Assembly (NCBI RefSeq): GCF_002355855.1
Contig: NZ_AP017655.1
Span: forward strand, 620,001 to 684,000
DNA from: Sphingobium cloacae
Lineage (GTDB): Bacteria > Pseudomonadota > Alphaproteobacteria > Sphingomonadales > Sphingomonadaceae
Length of the DNA stretch: 64,000 bases
Reading direction: 5' to 3'
This document shows positions 15,805 to 25,221 of the stretch, in pieces (position 1 is the first letter of the stretch; each line of letters starts with the position of its first letter). The notes beneath the pieces are model-generated. The model did not search any database, was not told the origin of the DNA, and saw only the letters and a list, made by a program, of their open reading frames with translations. A program made the position numbers and the translations under genes.

Positions 15805-18033
15805 ATGAGACTCGGATATTGGGGGGCGTCCTTGATGGCATTGGCGATGCCGATGGTTTCCACGATGGCGGCCGCCGCCGAAGCGGATTCATCGAGCGCG
15901 ACGGCGCCGGCGGAAGACGATCGCAAGGCGACGATCATCGTCAACGGCCAGTCGACCTCCCTTGCCTCGGTCAGCGGCACCAAGACTCAGGCGCCGCTGA
16001 TCGAAACGCCGCAGAGCATCACGATCATCGACAGGGAAGAACTGGTCCTGCGCAACGCGCTGTCGATCAACCAGGCGCTGACCTATGTCGCGGGCGTCGG
16101 TCCCAACCAGCGGGGGAATGTCGCCGTCCGCTATGACCAACTGACGATACGCGGCTTCTCTCCCGCGAGCTTTCTCGACGGCATGCGGCTCCAAGGGGGC
16201 GTCTATTCCTCGCCGCAGATCGACTTCCATCGCATCGAAAGCGTCGATGTCATCAAGGGGCCGGCCTCCGTTCTCTACGGCAATTCCACGCCGGGCGGTC
16301 TTGTCAACATGACGAGCAAGGTTCCGCGGGCCGAAGCGGGCGGCTCGGTGGAAGTGGCGGCGGGCAATTTCTCCCTGCTGCGCGGCGCGGTGGACAGCAC
16401 CGGGCCGATCGACAGCCAGGGCCGCTTTCTCTATCGCATCGTCGGCGGCGCGGAAAAGAGCGACGGTTTCGTCGATTATGTCAAGAATGAGCGTTATTAT
16501 ATCAGCCCGATGGTCAGCTTCGTCCCTGACGAGGCGACTTCCCTGACGCTGATCGCCGCCTACCAGCGCGATCCCAAGGGCGGTTCCTATGGTTCGGTGC
16601 CGCCCATCGGCTCGGCCGTGCCCAATCCCAACGGCAAGATCCGCTGGGCATTCTACGATGGCGAACCGGGCTATGAGGCGTTCGACCGCAAGCAATATTC
16701 CTTGTCCGCCCTGTTCCGCCGCGACTTCAACGAGGTGGTCCGCTATCGCGCCAATGCGCGCTACATCAAGGTGAAGCAGCATTACCGCTCGGTCTACAAT
16801 TCCAGCATGCTGCCGGACCTGCGGACGATCGAACGCGGCGGGGGCGGGTCTGACGAGGTGTTCCAGACCTTCACCATCGACAATAATATCGCGGCGACAT
16901 TTGCGACCGGCCCGTTTGAGCATCAGTTGCTGGTAGGTCTCGACTTCCTCCATAATGAGGGCACGGGCTATCAGCGCTTCGTGCGCGGGGCCGCCAATGG
17001 CATCCCCAATCTGGACATCTATGAGCCGGTCTACGGGGTCGTCATTCCCGACGTGCTTGCGGGCGTGCCGCCGACCGACAGCCGCCGCAACCAGACCGGC
17101 CTATACGCGCAGGATCAGGTGCATCTGGGCGGCCTCAATCTGATCGGCAGCATCCGCAAGGACTGGTATTGGCAGCGGTCGACCACTTCGGGCGTCAGCA
17201 CGACCATGGAACAGTCCAAGACGACCTATCGGGCGGGTGCGCTATACGCGTTTGAATTCGGCCTTTCGCCCTATTTCAGCTATTCGACCTCGTTCGAACC
17301 GCAAAGCGGCACGACCGTGACGGGCAAGCCTTTCGTGCCCGCCACCGGACGACAATATGAGGCGGGCCTGAAGTTCCAGCCGCCCGGCACCGACACGATC
17401 CTCACCCTGTCCGTCTATGACCTGGCGCGCCAGAACGTGCCCGTTTCCGATCCTGACAATCCGGGCTATTCCATTCAGGTGGGCGAGACCGGGACAAGGG
17501 GCATCGAACTGGAAGGGCGCGGATCGATCCGCCCCGGCCTGGAGTTCAGCCTTGCGGGCACCTACATGGATTCCGAGTTGAAACGCGGCAATCCGCCTTC
17601 CACGACCGTCATCAACGGCGCGCAGCAATCGGGCGTCACGGGCACCAGGCCGCTCGCCATTCCGTCATGGACCGCTTCGTCCTTCCTCTCCTACGACCTG
17701 ACGAAGAATGAGGCGATCGCCGGTCCTCTTGGCGGGCTGACCATCGGCGCGGGCATACGCTATGTCGGTGGATCGGACGGCATCTATACGCTGGCGACCA
17801 ATACGACGCCCGCCACGACGCTGACCCGGTTCCGCACCCGGGGCTATACGCTGGTCGACGCCGTGCTGGGTTATGATCTGGGCCGTCTGGACGGCGGGAT
17901 GGAGGGGTTCAACCTGATGGTCAACGCCAGCAACCTGTTCGACAAGCGGCATGTGACCAGTTGCCTTTCCACCAACTGGTGCTGGTTCGGCGCGCCGCGC
18001 ACGGTCGTCGCCTCTCTCCGTTATAAATGGTGA
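15805..18033 (+). CDS. TonB-dependent siderophore receptor (FhuA/FoxA-like)
   Basis: A 742-aa outer-membrane receptor. ATG 15805, behind a GAGGGG ribosome site, starts directly at the signal peptide (RLGYWGASLMALAMPMVSTMAAAAEA). The plug carries PLIETPQSITIIDREEL, QLTIRGFSPASFLDGMRL, VDVIKGPASVLYGNSTPGGLVNMTSK, the typical ferric-hydroxamate receptor signature, and the barrel ends in VVASLRYKW. A pair of cysteines (CLSTNWCWFG) sits in the last extracellular loop, as in FhuA-like receptors. It heads an operon with a DUF3649 protein, a PepSY protein and a DUF3325 protein, an arrangement known from siderophore uptake loci. A Fur-like element lies upstream. Confidence 0.93.
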   Translation: MRLGYWGASLMALAMPMVSTMAAAAEADSSSATAPAEDDRKATIIVNGQSTSLASVSGTKTQAPLIETPQSITIIDREELVLRNALSINQALTYVAGVGPNQRGNVAVRYDQLTIRGFSPASFLDGMRLQGGVYSSPQIDFHRIESVDVIKGPASVLYGNSTPGGLVNMTSKVPRAEAGGSVEVAAGNFSLLRGAVDSTGPIDSQGRFLYRIVGGAEKSDGFVDYVKNERYYISPMVSFVPDEATSLTLIAAYQRDPKGGSYGSVPPIGSAVPNPNGKIRWAFYDGEPGYEAFDRKQYSLSALFRRDFNEVVRYRANARYIKVKQHYRSVYNSSMLPDLRTIERGGGGSDEVFQTFTIDNNIAATFATGPFEHQLLVGLDFLHNEGTGYQRFVRGAANGIPNLDIYEPVYGVVIPDVLAGVPPTDSRRNQTGLYAQDQVHLGGLNLIGSIRKDWYWQRSTTSGVSTTMEQSKTTYRAGALYAFEFGLSPYFSYSTSFEPQSGTTVTGKPFVPATGRQYEAGLKFQPPGTDTILTLSVYDLARQNVPVSDPDNPGYSIQVGETGTRGIELEGRGSIRPGLEFSLAGTYMDSELKRGNPPSTTVINGAQQSGVTGTRPLAIPSWTASSFLSYDLTKNEAIAGPLGGLTIGAGIRYVGGSDGIYTLATNTTPATTLTRFRTRGYTLVDAVLGYDLGRLDGGMEGFNLMVNASNLFDKRHVTSCLSTNWCWFGAPRTVVASLRYKW

Positions 18034-18037
18034 TGGG

Positions 18038-18331
18038 ATGAAACCGGGACGCATGAGCAGGCTGGCCGTATGGGGACGGATCGTGACCGCCGTCCCCCTG
18101 GGCTATGCGGCGACCAGCCTCCTGGTGATGGCGCTCGCGCGCCTGATTCCGGGTGACCGCGCGCAGGCGACCGTGCTGGCGACGCTGCTGTCTTTCGCCA
18201 TCTATGCCGCGCTGATCGTCTATGTCTTCGCGGCCTCCAGCGCGCGCAAGGCATTTGCGGTCACGCTCGCCCTCGCGGTTCTGGGCGGCGGCATCGCATG
18301 GCTTTCCATCTCCACCGGAGGCCGCTTGTGA
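18038..18331 (+). CDS. Small DUF3649-type membrane protein
   Basis: A 97-aa, strongly hydrophobic protein with three predicted membrane segments (IVTAVPLGYAATSLLVMALA, ATVLATLLSFAIYAALIVYVFA, FAVTLALAVLGGGIAWLSI). It starts 4 nt after the receptor stop and its TGA overlaps the GTG of the PepSY gene. Size, topology and position match DUF3649 proteins of TonB-receptor/PepSY operons. Likely an inner-membrane accessory to the PepSY protein; the molecular role is unknown. Confidence 0.75.
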   Translation: MKPGRMSRLAVWGRIVTAVPLGYAATSLLVMALARLIPGDRAQATVLATLLSFAIYAALIVYVFAASSARKAFAVTLALAVLGGGIAWLSISTGGRL

Positions 18332-19914
18332 ACGCCGGGTTCCGCCAATCGCAATCCTCGCTCCACACATGGTCCGGCCTGATCGTCGGCTGGGTCCTGT
18401 TCACGATCTTCCTCATGGGAACGGTCAGCTACTGGCGGGAGGACATCGATCGCTGGATGCGGCCCGAACTTGCGGGCGGCGAGCAGCCCGAGCAGGTCGT
18501 CGCGGGCGCGGTCGCCTATCTGCGCGACAAGGCGCCCGACGCGAAAAGCTGGTTCATATCCGTGCCGGGCAAGCATGAGACGGGCGCCACGCTGTTCTGG
18601 CAGCCCCGCCCGGTCGAGGGGCAGCCGCCCAGGCGCGGCCGCCGCGACACGCGGGCGCTGGTGGGCGCCGACGGCCAGCCGATCCACGCGCGCGACACGC
18701 GCGGCGGCGAGTTCTTCTATCGCTTTCATTTCGACCTGCATTATGTGCCGGTGATCTGGGCGCGCTGGTTCGTCGGATTCTGCGCGATGGCGATGCTGGT
18801 CGCGATCATATCCGGCGTCATCACCCACAAGAAGATCTTCAAGGACTTCTTCACCTTCCGCCGGGGAAAAGGGCAGAGGACCTGGCTCGACGGACACAAT
18901 GCGACGGCGGTGCTCGCCCTGCCGTTCCATCTGATGATCACCTATACCGGGCTGGTCACGCTGATGACGCTCTACATGCCATGGGCGGCGGTGGCCAATT
19001 ACAGCCAGACCGACAAATTGTTCGATGCGCTTTTCCCGTCGGCCGGGGAGGTCGTCCGCGCCGAAAAGCCCGCCCCGCTGGTCGATCTGGCGCCGCTGAT
19101 GCGCGACGCGCGCGCGCGCTGGGGCGGACGCGATATCGGCGCGATCCGGGTCGCCGAGCCCGGCGACGCCGCCGCGCGCGTCACTATCACCGCGAGCCAG
19201 AATGACGGCATTTCCGTGCGAAAGCCCAGCATTGCCTACTCCGGAGTGACCGGCCGCATGATCTGGCAGTCCTATGGGGCGAAAGGGGCGGCCGAGGCAG
19301 CCGGCGTCATGATCGGCCTGCATGCGGGCCGTTATGCGTCCGACCTGCTGCGCTGGCTTTATTTCCTGAGCGGCATCGGCGGGACGGTGATGGTTGGAAG
19401 CGGCCTTGTGCTGTGGACCGTCAAGCGCCGGGAGAAGCTGTCCGATCCGATGCGCCCGCATTTCGGGTTCCGGCTGGTCGAGCGGCTGAACATCGGCTTT
19501 GTCGCGGGCCTCCCTCTGGCGATGACGGGCTATCTCTGGGCGAACCGCCTGCTGCCCGTGCATATGGCGGGCCGCGCGGACTGGGAAATCCATGCGATGT
19601 TCATTGTCTGGGGCATCGCCCTGCTGGCGGGCTTCCTGCGACCGGCCAAGCGGGCCTGGGTGGAACTGTTCGCCTTGGCAGGCGTGGCGTTGATCGCGTT
19701 GCCGGTGCATGACCTGATCGGCAGCCGGGGGGTGATCGCCAGCGTCATCGAAGGGGACATGCGGATGGTCGCGATGAATCTCACCTTGCTGCTGCTGGGC
19801 GGCGCGTTCCTGACGATGGCGCGGAAGGTGCACCGCCACCAGCCCAAGGCGAAGCGGGCGCGCAAGGCCCCGAGATCGCCCGAAGTCATCACGATGCTGG
19901 AGGCGGCCGAATGA
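18328..19914 (+). CDS. PepSY-domain inner membrane protein (putative ferric-siderophore reductase)
   Basis: A 528-aa protein of the PepSY_TM type. GTG 18328 overlaps the upstream stop (GTGA). It has an N-terminal membrane helix (TWSGLIVGWVLFTIFLMGTVSYW), a periplasmic PepSY stretch (VVAGAVAYLRDKAPDAKSW ... FHFDLHYVP), and further helices with conserved His residues (LDGHNATAVLALPFHLMITYTG, VMIGLHAG), candidates for heme or metal ligands. The PepSY_TM family includes ferric-siderophore reductases of the FoxB/PiuB group. The operon with a siderophore receptor supports a role in releasing iron in the periplasm. This function is inference from family and context. Confidence 0.85.
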   Translation: MNAGFRQSQSSLHTWSGLIVGWVLFTIFLMGTVSYWREDIDRWMRPELAGGEQPEQVVAGAVAYLRDKAPDAKSWFISVPGKHETGATLFWQPRPVEGQPPRRGRRDTRALVGADGQPIHARDTRGGEFFYRFHFDLHYVPVIWARWFVGFCAMAMLVAIISGVITHKKIFKDFFTFRRGKGQRTWLDGHNATAVLALPFHLMITYTGLVTLMTLYMPWAAVANYSQTDKLFDALFPSAGEVVRAEKPAPLVDLAPLMRDARARWGGRDIGAIRVAEPGDAAARVTITASQNDGISVRKPSIAYSGVTGRMIWQSYGAKGAAEAAGVMIGLHAGRYASDLLRWLYFLSGIGGTVMVGSGLVLWTVKRREKLSDPMRPHFGFRLVERLNIGFVAGLPLAMTGYLWANRLLPVHMAGRADWEIHAMFIVWGIALLAGFLRPAKRAWVELFALAGVALIALPVHDLIGSRGVIASVIEGDMRMVAMNLTLLLLGGAFLTMARKVHRHQPKAKRARKAPRSPEVITMLEAAE

Positions 19915-20186
19915 CTTTCCTCGCGTTTCTCGCTGCCTGCGCGGCCTTTGCGTCGCTGGCGCTCTCGATGGAAAAGCATCATCAGGATCTGTTGAAAAAA
20001 CGGCCCTCGCGGCGCGATCGCCGCACATTCCGCATCGCGGGTTGGGCCGGGCTGGCCCTGTCCTATGGGTTGACGGTCATGCCCTGGGGTGCCGCGACGG
20101 GCAGCATCCTGTGGTTCGGCTTGCTTTCCCTCGCCGCCGCCATGATCCTTCTGTTCCTGAGCCAGCGATCCTCCCGCGCAAAATAG
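19911..20186 (+). CDS. DUF3325 small membrane protein
   Basis: A 91-aa protein with three hydrophobic segments (FLAFLAACAAFASLALSM, IAGWAGLALSYGLTV, GSILWFGLLSLAAAMILLFL) and the EKHHQDLLKKRPSRR...R basic stretch that typifies DUF3325. ATG overlaps the PepSY gene stop by 4 nt. It is the last gene of the operon, followed by a 13-bp-stem hairpin. Function is unknown; the family co-occurs with PepSY and DUF3649 genes in siderophore loci. Confidence 0.8.
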   Translation: MTFLAFLAACAAFASLALSMEKHHQDLLKKRPSRRDRRTFRIAGWAGLALSYGLTVMPWGAATGSILWFGLLSLAAAMILLFLSQRSSRAK

Positions 20187-20205
20187 CGGCACGGCAAGCC
20201 TTGGC

Positions 20206-20238
20206 GGCCCCTGCTTCGGCAATGTCGAAGCAGGGGCC
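20206..20238. terminator. Strong bidirectional stem-loop
   Basis: GGCCCCTGCTTCG / CGAAGCAGGGGCC form a perfect 13-bp stem with a 7-nt loop (GCAATGT) between the convergent DUF3325 gene and third receptor. No T-tract follows, yet this is the strongest hairpin noticed in the window. Confidence 0.8.
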
Positions 20239-20253
20239 AGTGATCCGTCAGGC

Positions 20254-22392
20254 TCAGAACTCCCGGGAAAGCGTCAGGCGCCAGTTGCGGGGATTGCCCG
20301 GCGTCACGCGATCGAACCCGCCGGTATCGGGCCAGTAGCGCTTGTCGAAGATGTTGGCGACGGTCAGTTGCGCGCCCCAGCCGCTCCATTTGTAGGAAAG
20401 CCCGGCATCGACCAGCGTATAAGCCGGCAGCCACAGCAGGACCGATCCATCCGGCCGCGTCGAATAGCTGTCGCCGTTCCGCTTGCTGTTATATGTGACG
20501 CCCAATGTGGCGCCCAGGCCGGTCAGCGGTCCGCTCTGTACCGCATATTGGGCGAATGCGCCGATATTGTGCTTGGGCACGTTGGCCAGAGGCGTGCCGA
20601 TCGTGAAGACATTGTCCTTGGTCACCTTTGCGTCGACATAGGTGTAGGCCAGGCTGAGGCTGAAGCCGTCGATCGGCCGCCACTGCATTTCCGCCTCTAT
20701 TCCCCGTGCGCGCTGTTCGCCGGACACGACCACGAAGTCGAGATAGATCGGGTCCTGCGTCGCGACATTCTGGCGGGTGAGTTGATAGATGGCGAGGCTA
20801 CCGCTCAGCGGCACGCCCTCCGGCGCGAACTTGACGCCCAGTTCGATATTTTTGCCACGCTCGGGCGGGATGGGGCCGCCGATGGGGTTGCCATCGCCAT
20901 CGAATCCCACCACCTGCTGGCTGCCCAGTTGCGGCAGGAAGGATTTCGACCAGCTGGCATAAGCATTGACGCCGGGGACGAGTTCCACCGTGGCGCCGAT
21001 ACGGGGGCTGAACGCGCTGTCCTTTTGGCTGGGCGCCACCGCCCAGTCATAGCGGCCGCCCAGCGTCAATGTGACCCGATCGCCGAACTTTATATGGTCC
21101 TGAAGATAGATGCCGGTTTGATGCCCTTTACGGCTGCCGGGCGCTCCCTGGACGAAACGGGTGTCCAGAATGGCGTCATAATCGGGATGGGCGATGTTCA
21201 GCGGGAAGTGCGTGGATTCATAGTCGCCCGCGCTGAAATATGTCCCCCGGTTCTGGCGATAATCGACGCCGCCCAGCCATTCATGCGTGATGCCGCCGGT
21301 CTGGAACGCGCCTTTCAACCGGCTGTCGACCGCGAAATCCTTGTCGTTGGCGCGGTAGGGGCCATAGAACATGCGGCCGATCCTGTCAGTGGGCGCGTCC
21401 GAATAATTGCCGTTGGCGTCGACGAACCCCGCAGCGAACATCCAGCGGTTCCAATATTCCTTGCGGCGGGTGTAGCGCAGCGTCTGCGAGAAGGCGAGCG
21501 CATCGCTGAAGCGATGATCGAAGACATAGCCGATCTGGACGCGATTGCGATTGTTGACGACGCGCTGGCGGCCGGCGTTGTTGATGCCGAAATCTTCCGG
21601 AATATCCACCACGCCGGGCAGGACGGTGCCATAAGCGGGAAGCGGCGAGATCGGATTGTCATGGTCGCGCTGATAGCGTCCCAGGACGGTCAGCGATGTA
21701 TCGGGACCGGCCCGCCAGGTGATGGCGGGCGCGACGAAAATCCGGTTGATCCCGGCGTTGCGCACGAAGCTGTCGGCATCGCGATAGGTCAGGTTCAGCC
21801 GCCCGAGCAAGGTGCCGGCACTATTGAGCGGCGCGTTCGCATCGACCGTGCCCTCCACAAGATCCCAGGAGCCGGTCGAGATGTTCGCCTTGAGAAAGGC
21901 ATCGTCACGCGGCCGCTTGCTGACGAGGTTGATGAGGCCGCCAAGCGGCGCCTGTCCGAAAAGCATCGACGCCGGACCTTTGAGCACCTCGATCTGTTCA
22001 AGCGCGGAAAGTTCCTGATTGAAGCCGACGCCGGCCTCGTTGACCAGTCCGTCGAGATAGACGCTGCCATAGGCGGCGTCGAAACCCCGGATCGTATAGG
22101 CATCGTAAAAGCCGTAGGTCGTGCTGCGCGATACCCCGGCAACGGTGCGCAGCGCTTCGGAAAGACGCGTGACCCCGCGCGCCTCGATGTCCTCGGAGGA
22201 AACGACCGAGATCGCCTGCGGTGTTTCGATCAGCGGAACGTCGGATTTGCCCGCGACGATCGATTCCTTGAGGTGGACGCCCGTCACGATGATGTCCGAG
22301 CGATCGTTCGCGTCGGTTTTCTCGGCATGGGCGGGCGCGGCGGCGGCAGCCATCGCGGTCAACGACAGGCCGGTCAGAAGAAATGCTCTCAT
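20254..22392 (-). CDS. TonB-dependent siderophore receptor (FhuE/FpvA-like)
   Basis: A 712-aa outer-membrane receptor. ATG 22392 is preferred to the TTG one codon upstream because a GGGGGA site sits at good distance. Signal peptide MRAFLLTGLSLTAMAAAAAPAHA; plug with VPLIETPQAISVVSSEDIEARG, YTIRGFDAAYGSVYLDGL, IEVLKGPASMLFGQAPLGGLINLVSKRP; barrel ending NWRLTLSREF. The plug signature is that of ferric coprogen/pyoverdine-type receptors, though the ligand is uncertain. It is single, convergent with the previous operon, with a Fur-like element 36-56 nt upstream. Confidence 0.92.
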   Translation of the reverse strand: MRAFLLTGLSLTAMAAAAAPAHAEKTDANDRSDIIVTGVHLKESIVAGKSDVPLIETPQAISVVSSEDIEARGVTRLSEALRTVAGVSRSTTYGFYDAYTIRGFDAAYGSVYLDGLVNEAGVGFNQELSALEQIEVLKGPASMLFGQAPLGGLINLVSKRPRDDAFLKANISTGSWDLVEGTVDANAPLNSAGTLLGRLNLTYRDADSFVRNAGINRIFVAPAITWRAGPDTSLTVLGRYQRDHDNPISPLPAYGTVLPGVVDIPEDFGINNAGRQRVVNNRNRVQIGYVFDHRFSDALAFSQTLRYTRRKEYWNRWMFAAGFVDANGNYSDAPTDRIGRMFYGPYRANDKDFAVDSRLKGAFQTGGITHEWLGGVDYRQNRGTYFSAGDYESTHFPLNIAHPDYDAILDTRFVQGAPGSRKGHQTGIYLQDHIKFGDRVTLTLGGRYDWAVAPSQKDSAFSPRIGATVELVPGVNAYASWSKSFLPQLGSQQVVGFDGDGNPIGGPIPPERGKNIELGVKFAPEGVPLSGSLAIYQLTRQNVATQDPIYLDFVVVSGEQRARGIEAEMQWRPIDGFSLSLAYTYVDAKVTKDNVFTIGTPLANVPKHNIGAFAQYAVQSGPLTGLGATLGVTYNSKRNGDSYSTRPDGSVLLWLPAYTLVDAGLSYKWSGWGAQLTVANIFDKRYWPDTGGFDRVTPGNPRNWRLTLSREF

Positions 22393-22427
22393 CAATGATC
22401 CCCCAATATTTTGAGGGGCGCCTATAT

Positions 22428-22448
22428 ATAATGATAATAAATTTCAAT
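22428..22448. promoter_or_regulatory. Fur-box-like element upstream of third receptor
   Basis: The 21-bp element begins ATAATGATAATAAATTT and ends CAAT; its ATAATGATAATA part matches half of the classical Fur box closely. It lies where the receptor promoter is expected. Confidence 0.6.
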
Positions 22449-22534
22449 AGCGACTTTTTGTTTCAGGATGGATCGCGCACGGATCATGACGAAACGCTTC
22501 CGGCAGGGCTGTCTCGCGCCCTTCTCAGTCGGCC

Positions 22535-23998
22535 TTATCGACCCGTGGAAGGCGGGGATTGCCTGTTCGTCTCTTGGTGAATCCAGCCGCCGCCGAGCCC
22601 CTGTTGGAGGGATATGGACGCCGCCAGACGATCTCCCTGCGCCTGGGCGAGTCGTCCACGCGCTGCATAAAGCGTCCGCTGCGCATCGAGGCTGGCGATG
22701 ATCTCGTCCACTCCCGCGCGATAGCGGGCCTCGGCCGCGTCCGCCGCTCGGGAGGCCTCGCGAACCTGCGATTCCAAAGCCGCGATCGAGCGCTCCAGGC
22801 TCTCCATCGCCTTGAGGTCGCGCTCCACCTCCGAAAGCGCCAGAAGGATGGTCTTGCGGTAAGCGCCTTCGCGCTCGATCCGTACGCCCTCGGCCGTGTC
22901 GCGTTCGCCCGCGAGGCGGCCATGGTCGAGGATCGGCTGGGTCAGGCCGGCCAGAAGATTGTAGAAGGCCGCGCTGGGGCCTGTCCCGCCTTCGACGCCG
23001 CGTGCCGCCGTCAGTGATATACCGGGCAGCATGGCCGCGCGCGCCGCGCGAACATCCGCGCTGGCGGCGGCGAGCGTTGCCTCGGCCGAGGCGATGTCGG
23101 GGCGGCGGAGCAACAGTTCCGAGGGCAGGCCGGGGGAGACGGCAGGCAGGCGGGCCATGGCGGCCAATCCGTAGCCTGCGACGGCGAAGCTCCGCGCCGG
23201 CTGGCCGGCCAGCAGGGCCAGCGCCGCAAGATATTCTCCTTCCGCTTGACCGAGCGCGGCGAGATCGGCCTCTTCGCCTGCAACCAGCGCCCGTTGCGCG
23301 GCCAGATCGCCCGCCAGCGCCAATCCCAGCCGGTCCATCGCCTCCACCCGCGCCAGCAGGCGGCGTGCCGCCTCCAGGTTGAGACGGCCGATGGCCTGTC
23401 GCTCACGCACGGTCATGAGGGCTGCGTAATGGCGCGCGACATCGCCGATCACCATGAGCCGCGCCGCTTCATGATCGAGGCGCGAGGCGATCAGCGAGAA
23501 ACGCGCCGCATTGCGTCCCGCCCGATAGCGTCCCCAAAGATCGGCTTCATAGGCGAACGAAAGCTGCGCGCCCCGGCGTTCCATCACGACTGCCGAACTG
23601 CCGTCGCTCCGCTGGGCCGAGGCATCGAACCCCACGGCGGGAAGAAGGAGGGCACCGGCGCTCCGCGCGCGGCCTCGCGCCTGCTCGATCCGGCCCAGCG
23701 CCATGGCAAGGTCCATATTGGCCCGCTGCGCCTCCGCCACCAGCCGGTCGAGTTCGGCGCTGCCATAGGCGCGCCACCACTCCTCCCGCGGCCAACGTGC
23801 CTCGCTTTCGCCGAGCGGCGCATTGTCCTGCGCCATGACCGTCATCGGCGACAGGCGGCTGTCGTCCGCCTGCGATCCGGCGCATCCCGGCAGAAGCCCG
23901 GTGAGCGCGATCAAGGTGGCGAAGCGCCGGGTTTGTAATAAAGGGCGTAATTGTCCGCGCAAAACGATCGTTCCGCTTGCCTGAATGGAAATGTCCAT
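22535..23998 (-). CDS. RND efflux outer-membrane factor lipoprotein (NodT/OprM-like)
   Basis: A 487-aa outer-membrane efflux protein. The N-terminus carries a lipobox (LIALTGLLPGC, Cys39), and the body has two TolC/OEP repeats: EEWWRAYGSAELDRLVAEAQRANMDLAMALGRIEQAR in the first and PGLPSELLLRRPDIASAEATLAAASADVRAARAAMLPGISL in the second, with SLQQGLGGGW at the C-terminus. The LLRRPDI motif is characteristic of NodT-family factors. It is divergent from mdtA-like gene with starts ~37 nt apart and a Fur-like box between them, so it probably completes the same tripartite pump. Confidence 0.92.
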   Translation of the reverse strand: MDISIQASGTIVLRGQLRPLLQTRRFATLIALTGLLPGCAGSQADDSRLSPMTVMAQDNAPLGESEARWPREEWWRAYGSAELDRLVAEAQRANMDLAMALGRIEQARGRARSAGALLLPAVGFDASAQRSDGSSAVVMERRGAQLSFAYEADLWGRYRAGRNAARFSLIASRLDHEAARLMVIGDVARHYAALMTVRERQAIGRLNLEAARRLLARVEAMDRLGLALAGDLAAQRALVAGEEADLAALGQAEGEYLAALALLAGQPARSFAVAGYGLAAMARLPAVSPGLPSELLLRRPDIASAEATLAAASADVRAARAAMLPGISLTAARGVEGGTGPSAAFYNLLAGLTQPILDHGRLAGERDTAEGVRIEREGAYRKTILLALSEVERDLKAMESLERSIAALESQVREASRAADAAEARYRAGVDEIIASLDAQRTLYAARGRLAQAQGDRLAASISLQQGLGGGWIHQETNRQSPPSTGR

Positions 23999-23999
23999 T

Positions 24000-24018
24000 A
24001 TTGCTAATGAAAATCATT
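24000..24018. promoter_or_regulatory. Fur-box-like element between RND pump arms
   Basis: ATTGCTAATGAAAATCATT lies 2 nt upstream of the efflux outer-membrane factor start and 18 nt upstream of the chosen mdtA start. It shares ATTGCTAAT with the palindrome at 12292-12310 (as reverse complement). One site could control both arms of the pump. Confidence 0.6.
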
Positions 24019-24035
24019 TCGTAAATGGGGTTTCA

Positions 24036-25211
24036 GTGGCGGATTCGGAACGGGACGGTGTTACGGCGCGCTGGCGGCCGGAGCGATGGCGGGTCGTGCT
24101 GGGCGTCGCCGCGCTGCTGGCGATCACGGCTGGTCTATGGTGGTTCGGGCGCGCGGATGGCGAGGGGGAGGGCGGTCCGCCCGCCGCCGCCGTCCGCGTC
24201 GAGGCGGCCCGCTCCGGTCCTTTGGACGTGGAGCTCAAGGCGCTGGGCACCGTCACGCCGCTGGCGAGCGTGACGGTCCGCAGCCGGGTCGAAGGCGAAC
24301 TGATTCGGGTGCATTTCCGCGAAGGGCAGCAGGTGAGCCGCGGCCAACTCCTCGCCGAGATCGATCCGCGCCCCTACCGCGCCAGTCTCGCGCAGGCGGC
24401 GGGCGAACGTCGGCAGAGCGAGGCCCAACTCATTCAGGCTCGGCGGGAACTGGCGCAGCACCGCCAACTCGCCCGCGAAGGTTTCACGACCCAGACCAAG
24501 CTGGATCAACAGGAAGCGCTGGTCGGGCAATATGGCGGCGCGATCGCGGCGAGCGACGGCCGCATCGCCGACGCACGGCTGCAACTGGAATATGCCAGCA
24601 TCCGCGCGCCGATCGCCGGGCGCATCGGCCTGCGCGGGGTCGACGCCGGAAATCTGGTGCGAGCAGGCGACACCACCGAGATCGCCACGATCACGCAGAT
24701 GCAGCCGATCTCGGTCATCTTCACCGTTCCTGAAGTCCAGATCGATGTGCTGCGCGAGGCGATGCGGAGTGGGGCGCTCGCTGTCGAAGCCTGGGATCGC
24801 GGCGAACGCGCGCTGCTGGCGAGCGGCAAGCTGGAGACGATCGACAACCGCATCGATCCGGGTTCGGGCACGCTTCGCCTGCGCGGTACGTTCGCCAATG
24901 GCGATGAGCGGCTGTTTCCCAATCAGTTCGTCAATGTCCGGCTGAAGCTGCGGACTATCGCCGATGCGGTGACCGTCGCGGCGGCGGCAGTGCAGCAGGG
25001 CACGAAAGGGCCGTTCGTCTATATCGTGGACAAGGATGGCCTGGCCCGTCGCCGGGACATCGCCCCCGGCGCGAGCGATGGCGAGCGGACGCAGGTGCTG
25101 CGCGGCGTCAGGCCGGGCGAGCGCGTCGTGCTGGAAGGTTTCGACCGCGTGAAGGATGGCGGCAAGGTGGACATCGTGGCCGCTTCGGCCGGGACGCCGG
25201 CCGCAAAATGA
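24036..25211 (+). CDS. mdtA: RND efflux periplasmic adaptor subunit (MdtA-like)
   Basis: A ~391-aa membrane-fusion protein. It has an N-terminal membrane anchor ([20 protein letters not shown]), then a biotinyl-lipoyl/hairpin region ([92 protein letters not shown]) and a beta-barrel part ending in [25 protein letters not shown] 24036 with GGGG upstream is chosen since an upstream ATG at 23985 would place the start in front of the Fur-like box. The adaptor links the two RND permeases encoded next to the outer-membrane factor. Order and sequence match mdtABC. Confidence 0.9.
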   Translation: MADSERDGVTARWRPERWRVVLGVAALLAITAGLWWFGRADGEGEGGPPAAAVRVEAARSGPLDVELKALGTVTPLASVTVRSRVEGELIRVHFREGQQVSRGQLLAEIDPRPYRASLAQAAGERRQSEAQLIQARRELAQHRQLAREGFTTQTKLDQQEALVGQYGGAIAASDGRIADARLQLEYASIRAPIAGRIGLRGVDAGNLVRAGDTTEIATITQMQPISVIFTVPEVQIDVLREAMRSGALAVEAWDRGERALLASGKLETIDNRIDPGSGTLRLRGTFANGDERLFPNQFVNVRLKLRTIADAVTVAAAAVQQGTKGPFVYIVDKDGLARRRDIAPGASDGERTQVLRGVRPGERVVLEGFDRVKDGGKVDIVAASAGTPAAK

Positions 25212-25221
25212 TGGTCCGGGC

